Assembly (NCBI RefSeq): GCF_023715505.1
Contig: NZ_JAMBOH010000002.1
Location: 372,001 to 436,000, forward strand
Direction: 5' to 3'
Length of the DNA: 64,000 bases
Source of the DNA: Neobacillus cucumis
GTDB taxonomy: Bacteria > Bacillota > Bacilli > Bacillales_B > DSM-18226
The stretch's first letter is position 1. The number at the start of each line of letters is the position of its first letter. Both the position numbers and the translations under genes were made by a program. The notes beneath the pieces are model-generated. The model was not told the origin of the DNA and ran no database searches. It was given only the letters and a program-made list of their open reading frames with translations. Positions 63,964 through 64,000 of this stretch are shown piece after piece.

Positions 63964-64000
63964 GAGCGGAAGCGCCTTGACCAGGGGCTGGAGCTGGATA
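63964..64000 (+). repeat. Dispersed element, copy 11 (short form, cut by window end)
   Basis: GAGCGGAAGCGCCTTGACCA joined to GGGGCTGGAGCTGGATA: minimal ends-only form. Confidence 0.7.

Overview
The window looks like chromosome of a spore-forming, low-GC Gram-positive of the Bacillaceae (Bacillus, Neobacillus or Mesobacillus type). The evidence is AGGAGG-type ribosome binding sites with frequent TTG and GTG starts, an S-box (SAM) riboswitch, sporulation genes (kapB, kapD, yutH, ykoS/ykoT) and long synteny with the B. subtilis yug, kap, yui, yum and yut blocks. No rRNA, tRNA, CRISPR array, prophage or complete insertion sequence was seen. Genus is not decided by the sequence alone.

Layout. 1-8.1 kb: S-box leader and a tightly overlapping operon metI-metC-yitJ-like-metH, which takes an activated homoserine ester to methionine. 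8.2-10.7 kb: a small secreted protein, a tract of TTCCGCC-type repeats about 21 bp apart, and a MarR/MFS pair with a clear promoter and operator. 10.7-13.4 kb: 5-oxoprolinase genes pxpB-pxpA-pxpC. 13.6-19.7 kb: mixed accessory genes (small proteins, flavoprotein and glyoxalase-fold pair, aldose epimerase, DHA2 efflux pump, a third Cys/Met-type PLP enzyme). 19.8-22.6 kb: a secreted subtilase, an NprR-like TPR regulator and, overlapping its stop codon, a 48-codon exported propeptide gene, together resembling a complete cell-cell signalling cassette. 22.7-32.4 kb: cation transporters (CorA, CDF), small proteins, permeases and ykoS/ykoT. 32.5-43.3 kb: yugO, yugN, pgi, yugJ, rocG, rocD, yugI, yugE and alaX. 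43.4-48 kb: two Gly/Tyr/Pro repeat proteins, SodC-like and cyclophilin lipoproteins, kapB/kapD and menI. 48.7-64 kb: the pepA-yuiCBA, yumB/yumC and yutM-yuzB-yutJ-yuzD-yutI-yutH-yutG-yutF-yutE blocks, rich in redox and Fe-S functions.

The most unusual feature is a set of four intergenic tandem arrays (36.8-38.0, 48.1-48.65, 52.4-52.6 and 61.6-61.85 kb). Their sequences are unrelated, yet all repeat every 52 bp. Three of them also share a 25-27 bp hairpin (arms of 9-10 nt, loop of 7 nt) and a linker of about 25-27 bp. Two other dispersed repeat families are present: eleven copies or fragments of an element starting AAAAGCGnAAGCGCC and ending GGCGCTGGAGCTGGAC, and one copy of a GC-rich element with inverted ends (15.9-16.1 kb).

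Several short genes were found by reading intergenic DNA: 13647-13799, 18304-18468, 19789-19935, 23666-23785, 25485-25616, 27112-27273 and 51567-51698. All family names rest on motif recognition and remembered homologs, not on a database search.
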